64,000 nucleotides of DNA from Chryseobacterium nepalense (GCF_023195755.1 NZ_CP096203.1:2728001-2792000), one strand, 5' to 3'; counted from the first letter of the stretch, positions 33,008 to 42,545 are shown. Made by a program: numbers and translations. The notes: generated by a model not told the origin, from the sequence alone.

Positions 33008-34045
33008 ATGTACAAATCGCTCATTCGCCCGATTCTTTTCAAATTTGATCCTGAAGAAGTTCATCATTTTACTTTTGCAATGCTGAAAAATTTCGGATTT
33101 ATCACTAAATTATTTTTACCGAAACCTATTGAAGACAAACGTCTGGAAAGAGAAGTCTTTGGATTAAAATTTAAAAATCCCGTAGGACTGGCTGCCGGTT
33201 TTGATAAAAATGCTGTTTTATTTAATGAATTGGGAGATCTGGGTTTCGGATTTGTAGAAATAGGTACGGTTACGCCGAGAGCACAAGCTGGGAATCCTAA
33301 GAAGAGGCTTTTCCGTTTAATAGAAGATGGCGGAATCATCAACAGAATGGGTTTCAATAACGACGGACTGGAAGCTGCCATCGAAAAACTGAAAGGTAAC
33401 AAAGGGAAAATCATTATCGGCGGGAACATCGGTAAAAATACAGACACCACACCGGAAAACTATACCCAAGATTACCTGGAGTGTTTTGAAGGTCTTCATC
33501 CTTATGTAGATTATTTTGTGCTGAATGTAAGCTGTCCGAATGTAGGAAGCCACGCCAAGCTGGAAGATGTAGAGTATCTGAGGGAGTTAATTACCGAAGT
33601 TAAAAAAATTAATCAGTCAAAAGCTGTACAAAAACCTATATTACTGAAAATTGCTCCGGATCTGAATAACAATCAACTTGATGAAATCATTGATCTGATC
33701 GCAGAAACGAAAATTGACGGAATTGTAGTTTCCAATACATCGGTTAACAGGGAAGGTTTGAAAACATCACCGGAAGTGTTGGCACAGATCGGAAACGGTG
33801 GTCTCAGCGGAAAACCGATTCGCGAGCGAAGTACGAAAATGATTAAATATCTCTCCGATAAAAGCAACAGATCTTTCCCGATTATTGGTGTTGGAGGAAT
33901 TCATTCTGCAAAAGATGCCCTGGAAAAACTGGATGCTGGAGCAACGCTGGTGCAGCTGTATACAGGATTTATTTATGAAGGACCGGAATTGATCAATGAT
34001 ATTAATAAAGCGCTTTTAACACGGGCAAGCAGAATTTCAAGATAA
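33008..34045 (+). CDS. pyrD: Dihydroorotate dehydrogenase, quinone-dependent (class 2)
   Basis: Oxidises dihydroorotate to orotate in pyrimidine synthesis, passing electrons to membrane quinone. The 345-residue length, the N-terminal membrane-associating helices ([21 protein letters not shown]) and the catalytic serine Ser175 in LNVSCPNVG mark class 2. FMN-binding motifs [38 protein letters not shown] and IIGVGGIHS are all present. It stands alone with a promoter element close upstream and a terminator downstream. Confidence 0.97.
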   Translation: MYKSLIRPILFKFDPEEVHHFTFAMLKNFGFITKLFLPKPIEDKRLEREVFGLKFKNPVGLAAGFDKNAVLFNELGDLGFGFVEIGTVTPRAQAGNPKKRLFRLIEDGGIINRMGFNNDGLEAAIEKLKGNKGKIIIGGNIGKNTDTTPENYTQDYLECFEGLHPYVDYFVLNVSCPNVGSHAKLEDVEYLRELITEVKKINQSKAVQKPILLKIAPDLNNNQLDEIIDLIAETKIDGIVVSNTSVNREGLKTSPEVLAQIGNGGLSGKPIRERSTKMIKYLSDKSNRSFPIIGVGGIHSAKDALEKLDAGATLVQLYTGFIYEGPELINDINKALLTRASRISR

Positions 34046-34052
34046 AATTAAG

Positions 34053-34080
34053 AAGAGGGTTTATGAACTCTCTTTTTTAT
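34053..34080. terminator. Terminator between convergent pyrD and DUF445 genes
   Basis: AAGAGGGTT/AACTCTCTT 9-bp stem (one wobble pair), loop TATG, followed by T5-6 on the plus strand. Confidence 0.8.
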
Positions 34081-34084
34081 TGTT

Positions 34085-35329
34085 TTAAAGAAAAAAATGT
34101 GCAATCGTATAAATAACCAGTCCGACCAGTCCTCCCACTAAAGTTCCGTTCACCCGGATGAACTGAAGGTCTTTCCCCACTTCCAGTTCCAGTTTTTCAC
34201 TGAGCTCTTTTCCCTGCCAGTTTCCTACAGTGGAACTGATGAGGTTTCCAAACTGATGCGTATTTCTAAGAATATACTTATAAGCCGTTACCCGAATCCA
34301 GTCATCAATCTTATTCTGAAGGTTTGCGTCCGTTTTCAAATTTTCGGAGAATTCATCCAGGTTTTTAGAAATATATTTTTTTAAAGAAGAATCTTCTTCC
34401 TGAAGTTCGTTTTTCAATGTATTTTTGATGGAAACCCAAATGTCATTGGAGTATTCGTTCAATTTATCGCCTTTCAGAAGATCGTTTTTAATAATTTTAA
34501 ATTCTTCCTCCCATTTCGGGTCTTCTTTCAGGTCAACGGAAAAATCATGAATTTTTTGGGTAATCAGGTTCCTGATTTCATGTCGCGGATCTTCTTCAAT
34601 TTCCCTGAAAAAGTCTGAAAGTCCTGTGGCGATTTTATCAGCAATTTTATTATCAACAAAAGAAGGAATAAAAGTATAGCTTCCTTTTTTTACCCGCTCT
34701 TTAATGAGTTCATCATTTTCAAGAATATAATTTTTGATCTGTGCCGAAAGATTGGTTACCATTCTCTGATGGTCATTTTTCTCAATAATATAACCAATCC
34801 CGTTTCCTACGATTTTATTAAGTTTGATATCATCGGTCATTTCCTGAACTTTTTTACTGATGAACTGGCTTACGGCAGTATCGTCAAGCTTATTGAGAAT
34901 ATCCAGAACAATATCCGAAAGATTTTTAATGAGGATCTCCTGGTTTTTTTCCTTTGAAAGCCATTCACCCACAAAGCCTGAAATTTTCAGCTTCATCATG
35001 TAAGGTCTGATATTCTGTGGAGAAAGAAAATTGCTCACCACGAAACTGCCGAGATTATCACCCAGTCGCTCCTTGCTGTTTTCAATAAGGTTGGTGTGAG
35101 GAATGGGTAATCCCAACGGATGACGAAAAAGCGCAGTAACCGCAAACCAGTCGGCAAGCGCACCTACCATGGCTGCCTCAGAAAAAGCCCGTACGTAACC
35201 TACCCAGTCGGAATCTACGTTTTTTTGGAGAAGAGTGGTGGCAATAAAAATGGCCGCCATCAAAAGGAACAGTCCTGTGGCAAATGCTTTGTATTTTCTT
35301 AATTGTTTTCTTTTGGCCTCATCATTCAT
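34085..35329 (-). CDS. DUF445 membrane protein
   Basis: A 414-residue protein with hydrophobic segments near the N-terminus (about residues 12-30) and at the very C-terminus (VGGLVGLVIYTIAHFFL). The N-terminal DUF445 signature AFSEAAMVGALADWFAVTALFRHPLGLPIPHTNLI is complete, followed by a long charged helical domain. The family resembles YheB/YjiN-type proteins; no function is established. It is monocistronic. Confidence 0.85.
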   Translation of the reverse strand: MNDEAKRKQLRKYKAFATGLFLLMAAIFIATTLLQKNVDSDWVGYVRAFSEAAMVGALADWFAVTALFRHPLGLPIPHTNLIENSKERLGDNLGSFVVSNFLSPQNIRPYMMKLKISGFVGEWLSKEKNQEILIKNLSDIVLDILNKLDDTAVSQFISKKVQEMTDDIKLNKIVGNGIGYIIEKNDHQRMVTNLSAQIKNYILENDELIKERVKKGSYTFIPSFVDNKIADKIATGLSDFFREIEEDPRHEIRNLITQKIHDFSVDLKEDPKWEEEFKIIKNDLLKGDKLNEYSNDIWVSIKNTLKNELQEEDSSLKKYISKNLDEFSENLKTDANLQNKIDDWIRVTAYKYILRNTHQFGNLISSTVGNWQGKELSEKLELEVGKDLQFIRVNGTLVGGLVGLVIYTIAHFFL

Positions 35330-35531
35330 ATTCTCAAATTTAGTACATTTGGTATATATTTTTTACCACAAAAGTCACAAAAGAATTTTCAAGATTAAAG
35401 TTGAAATGTTTCTGCTAAAGTACACACTAGATTTTTATATACTGTGAAATTCACCAGGATCAATTTTGGCTAAAAACTTTTATAATTTTTGTGGTTCAAT
35501 TTTTAGTTACCTAAATCTTTAAGTAAATCTT

Positions 35532-35975
35532 ATGCAAAACGAAGCAAAAAACAATCCATACTACTCACGAACAGACAGAACAGCGGTGAATATTTCCAAC
35601 GAAGAATGGAAAAAAATACTTTCGCCGGAACTCTATGCTGTAGCAAGAGAAGCGGCAACCGAAAGAGCCTTTACCGGAAAATACAATGAGTTTGATGAAC
35701 TGGGAGAATATTATTGTGCGGTATGTGGAAATCATCTGTTCAGGTCTACTGAAAAATTTTCCAGCAGCTGCGGCTGGCCGAGCTTTTTTGAAGCAGATAA
35801 AGAAGGGGTTTATTATAAAAGAGATGTAACCTACGGAATGGATAGGGTAGAAGTACTTTGTAAAAGATGTGATTCCCACCTTGGGCATGTTTTTGACGAC
35901 GGGCCGAAGCCTACCGGATTAAGGTACTGTATGAATTCCGTAAGCCTGGAGTTTGTTTCGGATGAACAGATATAA
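35532..35975 (+). CDS. msrB: Peptide-methionine (R)-S-oxide reductase
   Basis: Repairs methionine-R-sulfoxide in proteins. The 147-residue protein has the two zinc CxxC motifs (Cys62/Cys65 in CAVCGN and Cys110/Cys113 in CKRCDSH), the GWPSFFEA substrate motif and the catalytic Cys133 in RYCMNS. There is no signal peptide, so it is cytoplasmic. The long gap upstream (35330-35531) has no other feature. Confidence 0.95.
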   Translation: MQNEAKNNPYYSRTDRTAVNISNEEWKKILSPELYAVAREAATERAFTGKYNEFDELGEYYCAVCGNHLFRSTEKFSSSCGWPSFFEADKEGVYYKRDVTYGMDRVEVLCKRCDSHLGHVFDDGPKPTGLRYCMNSVSLEFVSDEQI

Positions 35976-36065
35976 AATAGTTTTTATTCACGAAATCAGT
36001 AAGTTAAAGTTTCTTAAATTTGAGTTAAACTAGTGGAGTTATTCTTCCAGATAGGTATGTTTTTA

Positions 36066-36073
36066 TACATTTG
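36066..36073 (+). promoter_or_regulatory. -7 promoter element of the L,D-transpeptidase-like gene
   Basis: TACATTTG, 30 bp before the ATG at 36104. Confidence 0.5.
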
Positions 36074-36103
36074 CTGACTCAATTGGATTTAACATATTAT
36101 TGA

Positions 36104-36868
36104 ATGAAAGGATTTTATAGCTTATTAAGTATTGTTTACATGGTCACTACTTCATTCTACCTGTCACCAGAAAAAAAAGAGACAAAGAATGAAATCAGTA
36201 CAAAAAAGATTGAAAGAGTAGCCGACAAAAAATCGGAGAACACCACAGAGAAAACAGTATCATCCTCAGAAGAGTTATACAGGTCTATCGCATTTGAACA
36301 AGGGCATGAGCTTAACGAAGAAGTTTTCTTCAAAGCCTTAACAGGGTTTGAGAATTTGAAGAAAGCTGGTTTGCTTAATCAGGATTCGCATTTACTTACG
36401 GTATGCGATTTTTCCATGTCCTCAAATACGAAAAGACTTTGGGTAATTGATATGAATGAGAGAAAGGTATTGTTCAACTCACTGGTAGCGCACGGTAAAA
36501 ATACCGGAGAAGAGTTTGCAACGAATTTTTCTAATACCGATAGCTCACTTCAGAGCAGTTTAGGTTTTTATATTACGGATGCAACATACAATGGGGACAA
36601 TGGATTTTCCCTGAGACTGCTGGGAATGGATAAAGGATTTAATGATGCGGCGTACAGAAGAGCAATCGTAATGCATGGCGCAGATTATGTAAGTGATGAA
36701 TTTGCAGCAATGCACAAAAGAATCGGAAGAAGCTGGGGTTGTCCGGCTGTACCCAGAGATCTTACCCAGCCAATCATTAATACGATCAAAGGGAGAAATC
36801 TTCTTTTTATCTATTATCCTGACCAAAATTATCTTTCTAAATCAGAATGGCTGAAAACGTCAATATAA
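36104..36868 (+). CDS. Murein L,D-transpeptidase catalytic-domain protein
   Basis: A 254-residue exported protein with an N-terminal hydrophobic segment and a charged linker up to about residue 60. The C-terminal domain has the family motifs CDFSMSSNTKRLWVID, ARG-type HGKNTGEEFATNFSN and the nucleophile Cys213 in SWGCPAVPRD, with the histidine in IVMHGADYV. This is the YkuD-like 'murein L,D-transpeptidase catalytic domain family' of Bacteroidota; it may form or cut 3-3 crosslinks. The downstream cupin gene starts at the base after its stop. Confidence 0.88.
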   Translation: MKGFYSLLSIVYMVTTSFYLSPEKKETKNEISTKKIERVADKKSENTTEKTVSSSEELYRSIAFEQGHELNEEVFFKALTGFENLKKAGLLNQDSHLLTVCDFSMSSNTKRLWVIDMNERKVLFNSLVAHGKNTGEEFATNFSNTDSSLQSSLGFYITDATYNGDNGFSLRLLGMDKGFNDAAYRRAIVMHGADYVSDEFAAMHKRIGRSWGCPAVPRDLTQPIINTIKGRNLLFIYYPDQNYLSKSEWLKTSI

Positions 36869-37249
36869 ATGAATGAAACTTCGGAATTTATTCCAGCAAT
36901 ACGATTAATGAACACTCCTGACGGAAGCAGTACTTTTGAAACGGGAAAACTTCCTGTTCTGAAAACAATCAGTACAACTTCTTTCCGCATTAGCAATACC
37001 GTTGAAGAATGGGAGAAATCTGATCATCCTGCACCCAGAAAACAATATGTGGTAACCGTAAAGGGTAAAATCCGGTTTAAAGTGAGTAACGGAAATACAT
37101 TTCTTATTGAACCCGGAATTATTCTACTCGCTGAAGACGTAGAAGGAAAAGGGCACAGCTGGGAATTTGAAGAAGGAGAAATATGGGAAAGGCTTTATAT
37201 TCCTATTCCTGATCATGGCGACAGTTTCTTCATTTCTGATCATCATTAG
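36869..37249 (+). CDS. Small cupin-like protein
   Basis: A 126-residue protein with a cupin pattern: PRKQYVVTVKGKIRFKVSNG followed by FLIEPGIILLAEDVEGKGHSWEF. Only one histidine lies at the second motif, so a typical metal centre is not certain. No signal peptide. The ATG follows the L,D-transpeptidase stop without a gap (TAAATG), so translation is coupled, though a functional link is not obvious. The terminator at 37271 ends the pair. Confidence 0.7.
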   Translation: MNETSEFIPAIRLMNTPDGSSTFETGKLPVLKTISTTSFRISNTVEEWEKSDHPAPRKQYVVTVKGKIRFKVSNGNTFLIEPGIILLAEDVEGKGHSWEFEEGEIWERLYIPIPDHGDSFFISDHH

Positions 37250-37270
37250 AATTATTTTAATTGATTAAAT

Positions 37271-37303
37271 AAAAAAGCAGTCTGAATAGCAGACTGCTTT
37301 TTT
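37271..37303. terminator. Bidirectional terminator between cupin gene and fabF
   Basis: A perfect 14-bp stem AAAAAAGCAGTCTG/CAGACTGCTTTTTT with a five-base loop between convergent genes. Confidence 0.92.
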
Positions 37304-37317
37304 GATAAGAATATTTA

Positions 37318-38559
37318 TTATGAAAACTTCTTGAAAATCAATGTTGCATTATGGCCACCGAAACCAAAAGCATTGCTCAGAGCGTAATTGATGGTTTTCT
37401 CTTTAGCCTCTCCAAAAACAATATTGATATCTCTGGGAATATTTTCATCTATGTTGTGAAGATTAATAGTTGGCGGGATAATTCCTGTCTCGATGGCTTT
37501 AATGGATAAAATCGCTTCGGCGGCTCCTGCTGCCCCCAGCAAATGCCCTGTCATCGACTTTGTTGCACTGATATCGAGGTTTTTACTTCCTTTAAATAAT
37601 TTGTTTATTCCGTTCAATTCCACAAGATCTCCCATCGGGGTTGAGGTTGCGTGAGGATTAATGTAATCAATATCTTCCGTGTTGATCTGAGCTTCCTTTA
37701 ATGCAAGCTGCATGGCTTTAATGGCTCCGATACCGTCCGGATGAGGCGCGGTCATATGATAGGCGTCCGCAGTCATGGCAGCTCCCACAAGTTCTGCATA
37801 AATTTTTGCGCCTCTTGCTTTTGCATGTTCATATTCTTCAAGAATTAAAGCACCTGCCCCTTCTCCCATAACAAAGCCGTCTCTGTCTGCATCGTAAGGC
37901 CGGCTTGCAGTTGCAAAATCATCATTTCTTGTAGACATTGCTTTCATAATGGAAAATCCTCCGATGGAAGCTGGTGTAATGGCTGCTTCGGATCCTCCGC
38001 TCACAATAACTTTTGCCTTTCCAAGCCTTATATAATTAAAAGCATCCATCAATGCCGTATTCCCTGTAGCACATGCTGAAATCGTTGTATAGTTGATTCC
38101 TTGCAGTCCAAATTTCATTGAAATCATTCCTGAAGCCATATTGGCGATGAACTTCGGAACGAAAAAGGGGTTGAACCTTGGTGTCCCGTCGCCTGCCGCA
38201 AAATTCATGACTTCACTTTCAAAGGTCCACATTCCGCCTTGTCCGGTTCCCCAGATCACGCCGGTGTCAAAGGGATCCATATTTTCCAGTTCAAGCCCTG
38301 AATCTTTCAGCGCTTCAGCTGTTGAATACATGGCGTATTGTGAAAAAAGATCACTTCTTTTGATTTCGTTGTGCGTTAGATGAGCTTTAGGATCAAAATT
38401 TTTCACTTCGCAGGCAAAATGCACTTTAAATTTTTCCGTATCGAAATGAGTGATTTTGTTGGCTCCGCTTACTCCGTTGATGCTGTTTTTCCAGAATTCT
38501 CCTACGTTGTTTCCCAAAGGTGTTACTGCGCCGAGACCTGTAATGACTACTCTTTTCAT
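37318..38559 (-). CDS. fabF: Beta-ketoacyl-ACP synthase II
   Basis: Elongates acyl-ACP with malonyl-ACP in fatty-acid synthesis. The 413-residue protein has the nucleophile Cys163 in SACATGN, histidines in NPHATSTPMGD and SMTGHLLGAAGA, and the N-terminal VVITGLGAVTPLG. It is not beside acpP, as the main housekeeping fabF usually is, but 58 bp after a thioesterase and thiolase gene. It may therefore be a second KAS copy. It probably belongs to the transcript starting at the TetR gene. Confidence 0.93.
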   Translation of the reverse strand: MKRVVITGLGAVTPLGNNVGEFWKNSINGVSGANKITHFDTEKFKVHFACEVKNFDPKAHLTHNEIKRSDLFSQYAMYSTAEALKDSGLELENMDPFDTGVIWGTGQGGMWTFESEVMNFAAGDGTPRFNPFFVPKFIANMASGMISMKFGLQGINYTTISACATGNTALMDAFNYIRLGKAKVIVSGGSEAAITPASIGGFSIMKAMSTRNDDFATASRPYDADRDGFVMGEGAGALILEEYEHAKARGAKIYAELVGAAMTADAYHMTAPHPDGIGAIKAMQLALKEAQINTEDIDYINPHATSTPMGDLVELNGINKLFKGSKNLDISATKSMTGHLLGAAGAAEAILSIKAIETGIIPPTINLHNIDENIPRDINIVFGEAKEKTINYALSNAFGFGGHNATLIFKKFS

Positions 38560-38617
38560 TGATAGATATTTATCTTTTATTGGGTATGTATCATCAATCT
38601 ATAAAACGATGATATTT

Positions 38618-39043
38618 TTAATTGTTTATTTTGAATAAATTGGAAGTTCCTCTTGCAATAATCCGTGATTTGTCTGCATTCCAGATTTCACACTGTACAT
38701 TTATGAATTGCTTTCCTCTTTTAATGATTTTTGTTTCTGCAACAATAATATCATTTTCTTTGGCGGTAGAAAAATAATCAATGACATTATTGATGGTAGT
38801 TATGAAAGATTTTTCATTTAACGAAAACATAGTAGCGCCAATGATATCGTCGATAATTGCGGCTGTGATGCCACCATGGAGATTTCCCACAGGATTAAGC
38901 CATTCGTGTCGTATGGTGTATTGAAATTCCAATTGTCCTTCTTCTGCGGAAAGAATTACAGGATTCAGCCATTTCATAAAAGGGGATGGCGATTGGGTGA
39001 ATTCTTTTCCTATAAACTGTTTTAATTGCGCAAGTCTGTCCAT
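38618..39043 (-). CDS. PaaI-family hotdog thioesterase
   Basis: A 141-residue single-hotdog protein. The family motif NPVGNLHGGITAAIIDDIIGA contains the HGG and the catalytic acidic residue in the long helix; VETKIIKRGKQFINVQCEIWN forms the last strands. Such enzymes hydrolyse acyl-CoA thioesters, often aromatic or short/medium chain; the substrate is unknown here. It lies 3 bp after the thiolase stop, in one operon with it. Confidence 0.87.
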   Translation of the reverse strand: MDRLAQLKQFIGKEFTQSPSPFMKWLNPVILSAEEGQLEFQYTIRHEWLNPVGNLHGGITAAIIDDIIGATMFSLNEKSFITTINNVIDYFSTAKENDIIVAETKIIKRGKQFINVQCEIWNADKSRIIARGTSNLFKINN

Positions 39044-39046
39044 TAT

Positions 39047-40315
39047 TTATTTTTCTAATATCATGGTAACGCCCTGCCCGCGGGCTGCACAAATGGAAAT
39101 GAAACCTTTTCCGCTGCCCTTTTCATCTAAAAGTTTTGCCAGAGTGGCAATGATCCTTCCCCCTGTTGCCGCGAAAGGATGTGCGGCAGCAAGACTTCCG
39201 CCTTTCACGTTCAGTTTATTCCGGTCAATTTTTCCTAATGACTTTTCAAGTCCGAATTTTTTGGCCACATCATCGTTTTCCCAGATTTTTAATGTCGCTA
39301 AAACTTGTGCAGCAAAAGCTTCATGAATTTCATAATAATCGAAATCTTCAAGGTTCATTCCTGCTTTTTTCAGCATTCTGTCGGCGGCAAAAACCGGAGC
39401 AAGCAATAAATTCTGCTTATTTTCGACGTATTCTATTCCTGCTACTTCAGCATATGTGATATAGGCCAGAACCGGAAGATTATTTTCTTTTGCCCATTCT
39501 TCACTGGCAAGTAAAATGGCAGAAGCGCCATCGGTAAACGGTGTGGAATTTCCCGCTGTTAAAGTTCCGTTTTGTTTATCAAAGGCGGGTTTTAGCTGGG
39601 CCAGTTTTTCAAGGCTTGTGTCGCGGCGGAGATTGTTGTCTTTATTCAATCCGAAAGCAGGAGAGATCATATCATCGAAGAAACCTTCATCGTATGCTTT
39701 TGCCATATTCTGGTGGCTTTTAAATGCCAGTAGGTCCTGATCTTCACGGTAAATTTTATAATATTTTGCAGTAATTTCCGTATGTCCACCCATCACAAGC
39801 CCCGTTTTAGGTTCCTGTCCTTTGTATGGAACCGGCATCCAGTCTTTCAATTTCGGGTTTAATAGTTGTTTGATTTTACTGAAAACAGATTTTTCTTTAT
39901 TGGCCTTTAGTAAAGCTTTTCTCAATCGGACAGAGGTTTCGAATGGAATATTGCTCATCGCTTCAACGCCACAGGCAATACCACTCTCGATCTGGCCTAA
40001 AGCAATTTTATTTCCAATATAAATTGCTGCTTCAATTCCTGTGTCACAGGCCTGTTGAAGGTCACATCCGGGAGTGGCGGGATCAAGAGCCGTTTCCATC
40101 ACCGATTCCCGGATAAGGTTGCTTTCGGAAATATGTTTAATAACAGCGCCTCCGGCAACTTCTCCCAAAAGTTTTCCTTGAAGGTTGCAGCGGTGGATCA
40201 GCCCGTTCAGTGCGGCAGTCAGCAGATCCTGATTGCTCTTCTCCGTATAAGCAGTATTAATTCTGGCAAACGGGATTCTGTTGTATCCTACGATGGCCAC
40301 TCTTTTTGTTTCCAT
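39047..40315 (-). CDS. Acetyl-CoA C-acyltransferase (thiolase)
   Basis: A 422-residue thiolase, close to the FadI/AtoB group. The nucleophilic cysteine is Cys90 in LQQACDTGIEA, the usual SSG replaced by DTG, the histidine is in HEAFAAQVL, the second cysteine in CAARGQGVTM, and NVKGGSLAAAHPFAATGGR is the conserved glycine-rich end. It catalyses the last step of beta-oxidation or the reverse condensation. The TetR gene precedes it by 10 bp and the thioesterase follows by 3 bp, so the three form one operon. Confidence 0.9.
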   Translation of the reverse strand: METKRVAIVGYNRIPFARINTAYTEKSNQDLLTAALNGLIHRCNLQGKLLGEVAGGAVIKHISESNLIRESVMETALDPATPGCDLQQACDTGIEAAIYIGNKIALGQIESGIACGVEAMSNIPFETSVRLRKALLKANKEKSVFSKIKQLLNPKLKDWMPVPYKGQEPKTGLVMGGHTEITAKYYKIYREDQDLLAFKSHQNMAKAYDEGFFDDMISPAFGLNKDNNLRRDTSLEKLAQLKPAFDKQNGTLTAGNSTPFTDGASAILLASEEWAKENNLPVLAYITYAEVAGIEYVENKQNLLLAPVFAADRMLKKAGMNLEDFDYYEIHEAFAAQVLATLKIWENDDVAKKFGLEKSLGKIDRNKLNVKGGSLAAAHPFAATGGRIIATLAKLLDEKGSGKGFISICAARGQGVTMILEK

Positions 40316-40325
40316 AGGGTGATAT

Positions 40326-40931
40326 TTATGATGGATGTATATTCAGTTCTTTGTTAATGATATGTAAAACTCTGTCTAATGCCTGGTTTAAAAATTTTTC
40401 TTCTCCGGTTGTTTTAGATAATAAGATTCCGCCTTCAATCAGCATAATAAAAAGTGAAGCATATTCTTCCGAATCAGCATTGGCAGACAACTCTCCGCTT
40501 TTCTGACCTTCTATAATTACTTCCGAAATCTTGGAGATCCATTCTGTGAAAGATTGAGTTACCTGCTTTTTAAGTAAAGGAAAAGTGTCATCAGCTTCGG
40601 TGGCAGCGTTCATCAGCGGACAACCTCCGTTTAAAAAAACCGACTGCCAGTTTTTTCTGTAGAATGCAACAAATGCATTTAACTTATCCATCGTAGAGGG
40701 AAATTCATCACCGAAAGACCGGGACATGCTTTGTTTTAAAAGACCGGCGTTGTATTTATATACTTCTAAAGCGACCTGATCTTTATTTTCAAAATTTCCG
40801 TAGATGCTTCCTTTTGTGAGCCCGGTAGTTGCTGTAATGTCTGAAAGTGATGTAGAGGTATATCCCTTGGTGTTAAAAAGAGATGCCGTTTTTTCAATGA
40901 TGAACTGTCTTGTTTTTTCAGCTTTAGACAT
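40326..40931 (-). CDS. TetR/AcrR-family regulator of the thiolase operon
   Basis: A 201-residue repressor-type protein. The N-terminal helix-turn-helix is typical: FIIEKTASLFNTKGYTSTSLSDITATTGLTKGSIYGNFENKD. The C-terminal half is helical, with the C-terminal ligand domain of the TetR_C group. It is the first gene of the operon with thiolase and thioesterase. A perfect 10-bp-arm palindrome lies directly at its promoter, so it very likely represses itself and the operon; an acyl-CoA ligand is a guess from context. Confidence 0.9.
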   Translation of the reverse strand: MSKAEKTRQFIIEKTASLFNTKGYTSTSLSDITATTGLTKGSIYGNFENKDQVALEVYKYNAGLLKQSMSRSFGDEFPSTMDKLNAFVAFYRKNWQSVFLNGGCPLMNAATEADDTFPLLKKQVTQSFTEWISKISEVIIEGQKSGELSANADSEEYASLFIMLIEGGILLSKTTGEEKFLNQALDRVLHIINKELNIHPS

Positions 40932-40949
40932 TTAGATCAGAATTTTATA

Positions 40950-40984
40950 CAAATATACAGAAAATATACCAATCGGTATATTTT
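40950..40984 (-). promoter_or_regulatory. TetR operator and -7 element
   Basis: AAAATATACC-AATC-GGTATATTTT (40961-40984) is a perfect inverted repeat with 10-bp arms. The minus-strand -7 element TATATTTG is at 40950-40957, only 3 bp away, so bound protein would cover the promoter. The TetR ATG is 19 bp from the element. Confidence 0.85.
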
Positions 40985-41065
40985 AATTTATGATTAAATT
41001 TAAATAATATCTGTATAGTTTGTCAGCATCAAATAGGATACAATTAAATTCTTTATTCATAATTT

Positions 41066-41117
41066 TTGGTTAAAGCCAAGGTATACTAAACAAAAGCGGG
41101 CTAAAGCCCGCTCCTAT
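41066..41117. repeat. Two-hairpin dispersed element with GGCTAAAGCC-type palindromes
   Basis: First hairpin TTGGTT-AA-AGCCAA (41066-41079), then GCGGGCT-AA-AGCCCGC (41096-41111) followed by TCCTATTGA. The second palindrome is related to CGGACT-TT-AGTCCG at 49486 in opposite orientation. Lies between the TetR operator and the OsmC gene. Confidence 0.65.
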
Positions 41118-41146
41118 TGATTTTTAATCGTAGCAACTATGGGATC

Positions 41147-41566
41147 TTAATTTTCTAAAGTTGCGTTTAGGGTAATTTCAAAATTAAATGCAGCGCTTAC
41201 AGGGCATCCTTCTTCTGCAATTTTAGCATATTTCTGGAACTCTTCTTCTGAAATTCCCGGAACTTTTGCCGTTAAAGTAAGCTCTGATTTTGTAATTTTT
41301 CCTACACTAGGATCAAGGGTAATTACAGAAGTTGTTTTTAATTCTTCAGGGGTAAATCCTGCCTGGGAAAGTTCTGCGCTTAATTTCATGGTAAAACATC
41401 CTGCATGAGCTGCAGCCAGCAATTCTTCAGGATTTGTGCCTACTCCGTCCGCAAAACGGCTGTTGAATGAATATTGCGTTTCGTTTAAGGTTGTGCTTTG
41501 GGTAGTTAAATGTCCTTTACCTTCCTTGATGTTACCGTTCCAAACGGCTGTAGCGTTACGTCTCAT
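41147..41566 (-). CDS. OsmC-family peroxiredoxin-like protein
   Basis: A 139-residue protein of the OsmC/Ohr fold, which detoxifies organic hydroperoxides. It has the first conserved segment TNPEELLAAAHAGCFTMKLSAELSQAG with the active cysteine (Cys56) and the second cysteine in EEGCPVSAAF. The catalytic pair is therefore present. A TATCTTTG promoter element lies about 47 bp upstream. It may be controlled by the AraC-type regulator next to it, though a terminator-free gap of 90 bp is the only evidence. Confidence 0.9.
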   Translation of the reverse strand: MRRNATAVWNGNIKEGKGHLTTQSTTLNETQYSFNSRFADGVGTNPEELLAAAHAGCFTMKLSAELSQAGFTPEELKTTSVITLDPSVGKITKSELTLTAKVPGISEEEFQKYAKIAEEGCPVSAAFNFEITLNATLEN

Positions 41567-41612
41567 AATACTTTAATTTTTTTATTGTTACTATTGTTTA
41601 TTTTTGATGTTA

Positions 41613-41620
41613 CAAAGATA
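41613..41620 (-). promoter_or_regulatory. -7 promoter element of the OsmC gene
   Basis: Minus strand TATCTTTG, 47 bp before the ATG. Confidence 0.5.
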
Positions 41621-41656
41621 TATTGTGTTTTTGTCTGGATAAATACATAAAAGACC

Positions 41657-42523
41657 TTAAATGTTGTACTTTTTTCCCGATGTATAACTTTTTTTGAAAT
41701 GCGCAGGAGTATTTCCTGTTTTGTTCGTAAAGAGGCGGTTGAAATATGCCGGATCTTCATATCCCAAATCATAGGCAATTTCTTTTACGGTTTTATCGGT
41801 ATAAATAAGAAGTCTTTTGGCTTCAAGAATTATTCTGTTGATGATTAGCTGATTGGGAGATTCTAGTTGTAGACTTTTAAATTTATGGGTTAATGTTTTG
41901 GGAGCTATATGCAGAAGCTCTGCATATTCAGATACATTATGTTTTTCTCTGAAGTGGATTTCCATAAGCCTGCTGAAATCCCGGAAAATGTCGACTTCAT
42001 TACTGGGGACTTTTATAGATCCCTTGTCAAGGTTCTGTTTTTTCCATTTTCTGGTAGCGCGGATGATGATCTGCTTCACATACGTCCGGATCATTTCTTC
42101 TGCAGAAGAATCTTTCGATTCAAGCTCGTGCTCTATATTTTGAAAAAGCTGCTGAATGATGATGTTTTCTTCATTATCAAGCTCTACAAAAGGAATTTCG
42201 AAAATATTATGAAATAAAAGTCCGTCACAAGCAACTTCTTTATCATGGATTTGGATACAGTAAAAATCACGATTGTAGTATAGTAATTTTGCCTTTTCCT
42301 GCGCTTTTATAATTTTGACATGCTGATTCGTTAAGAAAAAAAGGCTGGGCTGAGTAATCTCAAAGTAATTAAAATCTACCGATATCTCATAACCCGCCGG
42401 AATAAACATGATTTTAATGTCATAACGAAATTTATTACCATTAATGGTTTCAAGGTTATTTTCCCAAAAATTTTCAATACCGAGTCTTTTATACTGATCT
42501 TCAAAAATAAGCGTTTGCGACAT
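41657..42523 (-). CDS. AraC-family transcription regulator
   Basis: A 288-residue regulator. The N-terminal part is a cupin-like sensor domain with FNYFEITQPSLFFLTNQHVK, and the C-terminal 100 residues hold the two helix-turn-helix motifs: VSEYAELLHIAPKTLTHKFK and the signature VKEIAYDLGYEDPAYFNRLF. Ligand and targets are unknown. It lies on the same strand as the OsmC gene, 90 bp upstream of it, with an OsmC promoter between them. Confidence 0.9.
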   Translation of the reverse strand: MSQTLIFEDQYKRLGIENFWENNLETINGNKFRYDIKIMFIPAGYEISVDFNYFEITQPSLFFLTNQHVKIIKAQEKAKLLYYNRDFYCIQIHDKEVACDGLLFHNIFEIPFVELDNEENIIIQQLFQNIEHELESKDSSAEEMIRTYVKQIIIRATRKWKKQNLDKGSIKVPSNEVDIFRDFSRLMEIHFREKHNVSEYAELLHIAPKTLTHKFKSLQLESPNQLIINRIILEAKRLLIYTDKTVKEIAYDLGYEDPAYFNRLFTNKTGNTPAHFKKSYTSGKKYNI

Positions 42524-42545
42524 GATTTTACTTTACTTTAAAGAT

